Below, piece after piece: positions 4,249-7,004 of a stretch of DNA of 7,004 nucleotides (its first letter is position 1; the number at the start of each line of letters is the position of its first letter). Origin of the DNA: a bacterium. GTDB taxonomy: Bacteria; Pseudomonadota; Gammaproteobacteria; Burkholderiales; Burkholderiaceae_C. The notes under the pieces were generated by a model that saw nothing but the letters and a program-made list of their open reading frames with translations, did not search any database and was not told the DNA's origin. Position numbers and translations under genes: made by a program. Location of the stretch: NCBI GenBank assembly GCA_030824095.1, contig JAVBYK010000448.1, forward strand, positions 1 through 7,004, read 5' to 3'.

Positions 4249-7004
4249 ATGACCAATCTGTCCGCCGAATTCAAAGCCCTGGCCAACTACCGCCCCACCA
4301 ACAAGGTCCGGTTTGTGACCGCCGCCAGCCTGTTTGACGGACACGACGCGGCCATCAACATCATGCGCCGCATTCTGCAGGGCATGGGCGCCGAGGTGAT
4401 CCACCTGGGCCACAACCGCAGCGTGGACGAGGTCGTCACCGCAGCCCTGCAGGAAGACGCGCAGGGCATTGCCATCAGCTCCTACCAGGGCGGCCACGTC
4501 GAGTATTTCAAGTACATGGTGGACCTGCTCAAGCAACGCGGTGGCGCCCACATCCAGGTGTTTGGCGGCGGCGGCGGCGTGATTGTGCCCAGCGAGATTG
4601 CCGAACTCCAGGGCTATGGCGTGACCCGTATCTACAGCCCTGAAGACGGCCAGCGCATGGGCCTGGCCGGCATGATCGGCGAGATGGTGATGCGCTGCGA
4701 CAAGGATCTGACCGATTTCGCGCCCACCACGCTGGACGCCATTGGTGGCCACACCACCCAATCGTGGCGCGCGCTGGCCCAGCTCATCACCGGGCTGGAG
4801 GCCTTGGGAGAAAAGCACCCGCTGAGCCCCGCCATCCGTGCGCAGGCTGCCAGCAAAAAGATTCCCGTGCTGGGCATTACCGGCACCGGCGGTGCGGGCA
4901 AGTCGTCCCTCACCGACGAGCTGATTCGCCGTTTGCGCCTGGACCTGGGTGACGCCCTGCGCGTGGCGCTGATCAGCATTGACCCGTCGCGCCGCAAGAG
5001 TGGCGGTGCGCTGTTGGGTGACCGCATCCGCATGAATGCCATCGGCCCCTGGCAAAACGGCGAGCGCGTCTTCATGCGCAGCCTGGCCACGCGCGACTTT
5101 GGCTCCGAGATCAGCCAGGCCCTGCCGGACGTGATTGCCGCCTGCAAGGTGGCGGGCTTTGATGCCATCATCGTCGAGACTTCCGGCATTGGCCAGGGCG
5201 ATGCGGCCATCGTGCCGCTGGTCGATATCCCCATGTATGTGATGACGCCCGAGTTCGGCGCGGCAAGCCAGCTGGAAAAAATCGACATGCTGGACTTTGC
5301 CGAGTTTGTAGCCATCAACAAGTTTGACCGCAAGGGTGCCAGCGATGCGTTGCGCGACGTGGCCAAGCAGGTGCAGCGCAACAAGGAAGCCTGGACCACA
5401 CCGCCTGAGCAGATGCCGGTGTTCGGCACCATGGCCGCGCGCTTCAACGACGACGGCGTCACCGCTCTGTACCAGGCGCTGCTGCCCCGTCTGCAGGAGC
5501 TGGGCCTGCCAGTGACCGGCGGTGGCGTGCTGCCCAGGGTCAGTGTGCGCCACAGCAGTAACCAGACGCCGGTGGTGCCCGCCGCGCGCACCCGCTACCT
5601 GGCCGAGATCACCGACACCGTGCGCGGCTACAAGCAGCACGCCCGCGCCCAGGCCCGTCTGGCGCGCGAGATCCAGCAGCTGAGCGAATCCGCACGCATG
5701 CTGCAAGACGACGATGCCACCCGTGACGGCGCCAAGAACACGGTGCTGCGCCTGGCCACCGAGCGCAGCGAGCGCCAGGACCCGTCCGCGAAAAAGCTGG
5801 TGTCCCAGTGGCCCGAAATGCAGAAGGCCTACGCCGGTGACGAATACGTCGTCAAGATCCGCGACAAGGAACTGCGCACCGCGCTGACCACCAAGTCCCT
5901 GTCCGGCACCACGATCCGCAAGGTGGCCCTGCCCACCTATGAAGACCATGGCGAGATTTTGAAGTGGCTGATGCTGGACAACGTGCCCGGCAGCTACCCG
6001 TACACCGCCGGCACCTTTGCTTTCAAGCGCGAGGGCGAGGACCCGACCCGCATGTTCGCTGGTGAGGGCGACGCCTTCCGCACCAACCGACGCTTCAAGC
6101 TGCTGTCTAGTGGCATGGCGGCCAAGCGCCTGTCTACCGCGTTTGACTCGGTCACGCTCTACGGCAACGACCCCGATCCGCGTCCGGACATCTATGGCAA
6201 GGTCGGCAACTCTGGCGTGTCCATTGCCACGCTGGACGATCTGAAGGTGCTGTACAGCGGCTTCGATCTGTGCAACCCGGCCACCAGCGTGTCCATGACC
6301 ATCAACGGGCCCGCGCCCAGCATCCTGGCCATGTTCATGAATGCGGCCATTGACCAGAACCTGGAAAAATTTAAAACCGACAACGGTCGCGAACCCACCG
6401 ACACCGAGACTGAAAAGATTCGCGAGTGGGTGCTGGCCAATGTGCGCGGCACGGTGCAGGCCGACATCCTGAAAGAAGACCAGGGCCAGAACACCTGTAT
6501 CTTCTCGACCGAGTTTTCATTGAAGGTGATGGGCGACATTGCCGAGTATTTTGTGCACCACAACGTGCGCAATTTCTACTCGGTGTCCATCAGCGGCTAC
6601 CACATTGCCGAAGCCGGCGCCAATCCGATCAGCCAGTTGGCATTCACCCTGTCCAATGGTTTCACCTTGGTGGAGGCGTATCTGGCGCGCGGCATGCACA
6701 TTGACGACTTCGCGCCCAACCTGAGCTTCTTCTTCTCCAACGGCATGGACCCGGAGTACACCGTCATGGGCCGCGTCGCGCGCCGCATCTGGGCCGTGGC
6801 GATGAAGGAAAAGTATGGCGCGAATGAGCGCAGCCAGAAGCTCAAGTACCACATTCAAACCAGTGGCCGCAGCCTGCACGCGCAGGAGATCCAGTTCAAC
6901 GACATCCGCACCACGCTGCAGGCGCTGATTGCCATTTACGACAACTGCAACAGCCTGCACACCAACGCGTTTGACGAGGCCATCACCACGCCCACCGAAG
7001 ACTC
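4249..7004 (+). CDS. icmF: Fused isobutyryl-CoA mutase IcmF, truncated by the right edge
   Basis: Adenosylcobalamin-dependent mutase interconverting isobutyryl-CoA and n-butyryl-CoA, fused to its own G-protein chaperone; it acts in the cytoplasm. The frame is open for 918 codons plus two bases. The Cupriavidus homologue is about 1,090 residues, so roughly 170 are missing. B12-binding domain (about 15-150): FDGHDAA with lower-ligand His32, ISSYQGG at 76-82, FGGGGG at 105-110. MeaB-like GTPase domain (about 203-420): Walker A GTGGAGKS at 212-219, DPSRRKSGGALLGDR at 245-259, ETSGIGQGD at 310-318, NKFD at 357-360. An alpha-helical linker (about 430-550) follows. Mutase TIM barrel from about 560: YTAGTFAFKREGEDPTRMFAG at 585-605 and HIAEAGA at 785-791, with His785 equivalent to the catalytic His of methylmalonyl-CoA mutase. 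Phe603 (Tyr in methylmalonyl-CoA mutase) and Gln747 (Arg in methylmalonyl-CoA mutase) give isobutyryl-type specificity. A methylmalonyl-CoA mutase would also lack the internal GTPase. Confidence 0.96.
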   Translation, partial: MTNLSAEFKALANYRPTNKVRFVTAASLFDGHDAAINIMRRILQGMGAEVIHLGHNRSVDEVVTAALQEDAQGIAISSYQGGHVEYFKYMVDLLKQRGGAHIQVFGGGGGVIVPSEIAELQGYGVTRIYSPEDGQRMGLAGMIGEMVMRCDKDLTDFAPTTLDAIGGHTTQSWRALAQLITGLEALGEKHPLSPAIRAQAASKKIPVLGITGTGGAGKSSLTDELIRRLRLDLGDALRVALISIDPSRRKSGGALLGDRIRMNAIGPWQNGERVFMRSLATRDFGSEISQALPDVIAACKVAGFDAIIVETSGIGQGDAAIVPLVDIPMYVMTPEFGAASQLEKIDMLDFAEFVAINKFDRKGASDALRDVAKQVQRNKEAWTTPPEQMPVFGTMAARFNDDGVTALYQALLPRLQELGLPVTGGGVLPRVSVRHSSNQTPVVPAARTRYLAEITDTVRGYKQHARAQARLAREIQQLSESARMLQDDDATRDGAKNTVLRLATERSERQDPSAKKLVSQWPEMQKAYAGDEYVVKIRDKELRTALTTKSLSGTTIRKVALPTYEDHGEILKWLMLDNVPGSYPYTAGTFAFKREGEDPTRMFAGEGDAFRTNRRFKLLSSGMAAKRLSTAFDSVTLYGNDPDPRPDIYGKVGNSGVSIATLDDLKVLYSGFDLCNPATSVSMTINGPAPSILAMFMNAAIDQNLEKFKTDNGREPTDTETEKIREWVLANVRGTVQADILKEDQGQNTCIFSTEFSLKVMGDIAEYFVHHNVRNFYSVSISGYHIAEAGANPISQLAFTLSNGFTLVEAYLARGMHIDDFAPNLSFFFSNGMDPEYTVMGRVARRIWAVAMKEKYGANERSQKLKYHIQTSGRSLHAQEIQFNDIRTTLQALIAIYDNCNSLHTNAFDEAITTPTED

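Noticed and set aside
4564..4578. Five consecutive GGC triplets as a possible slippage repeat or phase-variable tract
   Set aside because: They encode a poly-glycine loop of the B12-binding domain (residues 106-110) expected in IcmF. A triplet repeat would not shift the frame.
4114..5949. 611-codon open reading frame on the minus strand across icmF
   Set aside because: It lies antisense to unmistakable IcmF domains. Its translation is dominated by Ala, Gly, His, Gln and Leu, the usual shadow of a GC-rich gene, and it also runs through the operator region.

Overview
The window is chromosomal DNA from a GC-rich bacterium. It is most likely a betaproteobacterium of the order Burkholderiales, probably Comamonadaceae (Rhodoferax/Polaromonas/Variovorax-like). 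The grounds are codon usage with strong G/C preference in third positions, a fused isobutyryl-CoA mutase of the Cupriavidus type, a persulfide dioxygenase-rhodanese fusion, and a betaproteobacterial-looking type III pantothenate kinase. The placement comes from remembered family features, not a search. I see no tRNA, rRNA, CRISPR array, insertion sequence or phage gene, so this is ordinary core-like metabolism with two uncharacterised genes.

Layout. On the + strand, positions 1-651 hold the C-terminal half of an M20-family amidohydrolase. It is followed 44 bases later by an unrecognised 202-residue soluble protein (696-1304). This pair converges with a three-gene minus-strand cluster, read in this order: a persulfide dioxygenase-rhodanese fusion (4064 down to 2952), type III pantothenate kinase coaX (2945 down to 2178), and an unrecognised lipoprotein (2123 down to 1389). 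The gaps inside the cluster are 6 and 54 bases, so it is probably one transcript. The convergent junction at 1305-1388 holds a small perfect hairpin but no classic T-tract terminator.

Divergently from that cluster, icmF starts at 4249 and runs off the right edge. Its frame is open for 918 codons. It carries, in order, a B12-binding domain, a MeaB-like GTPase chaperone domain and most of the mutase domain. Two substrate-pocket positions (Phe603 and Gln747) match isobutyryl-CoA mutase, not methylmalonyl-CoA mutase.

The 184-base divergent intergenic region (4065-4248) contains the strongest regulatory signal: a perfect 24-bp palindrome at 4189-4212 with a third half-site copy just upstream. It very likely is the operator of a transcription factor controlling icmF and possibly the divergent cluster.

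Functionally, the centre of the window joins acyl-CoA carbon-skeleton rearrangement (icmF), CoA biosynthesis (coaX) and sulfane-sulfur detoxification. Whether this is a physiological link or chance neighbourhood cannot be decided here. I found no convincing new biological system. The most interesting leads are the operator, the altered acidic residue in CoaX, and the two uncharacterised proteins.
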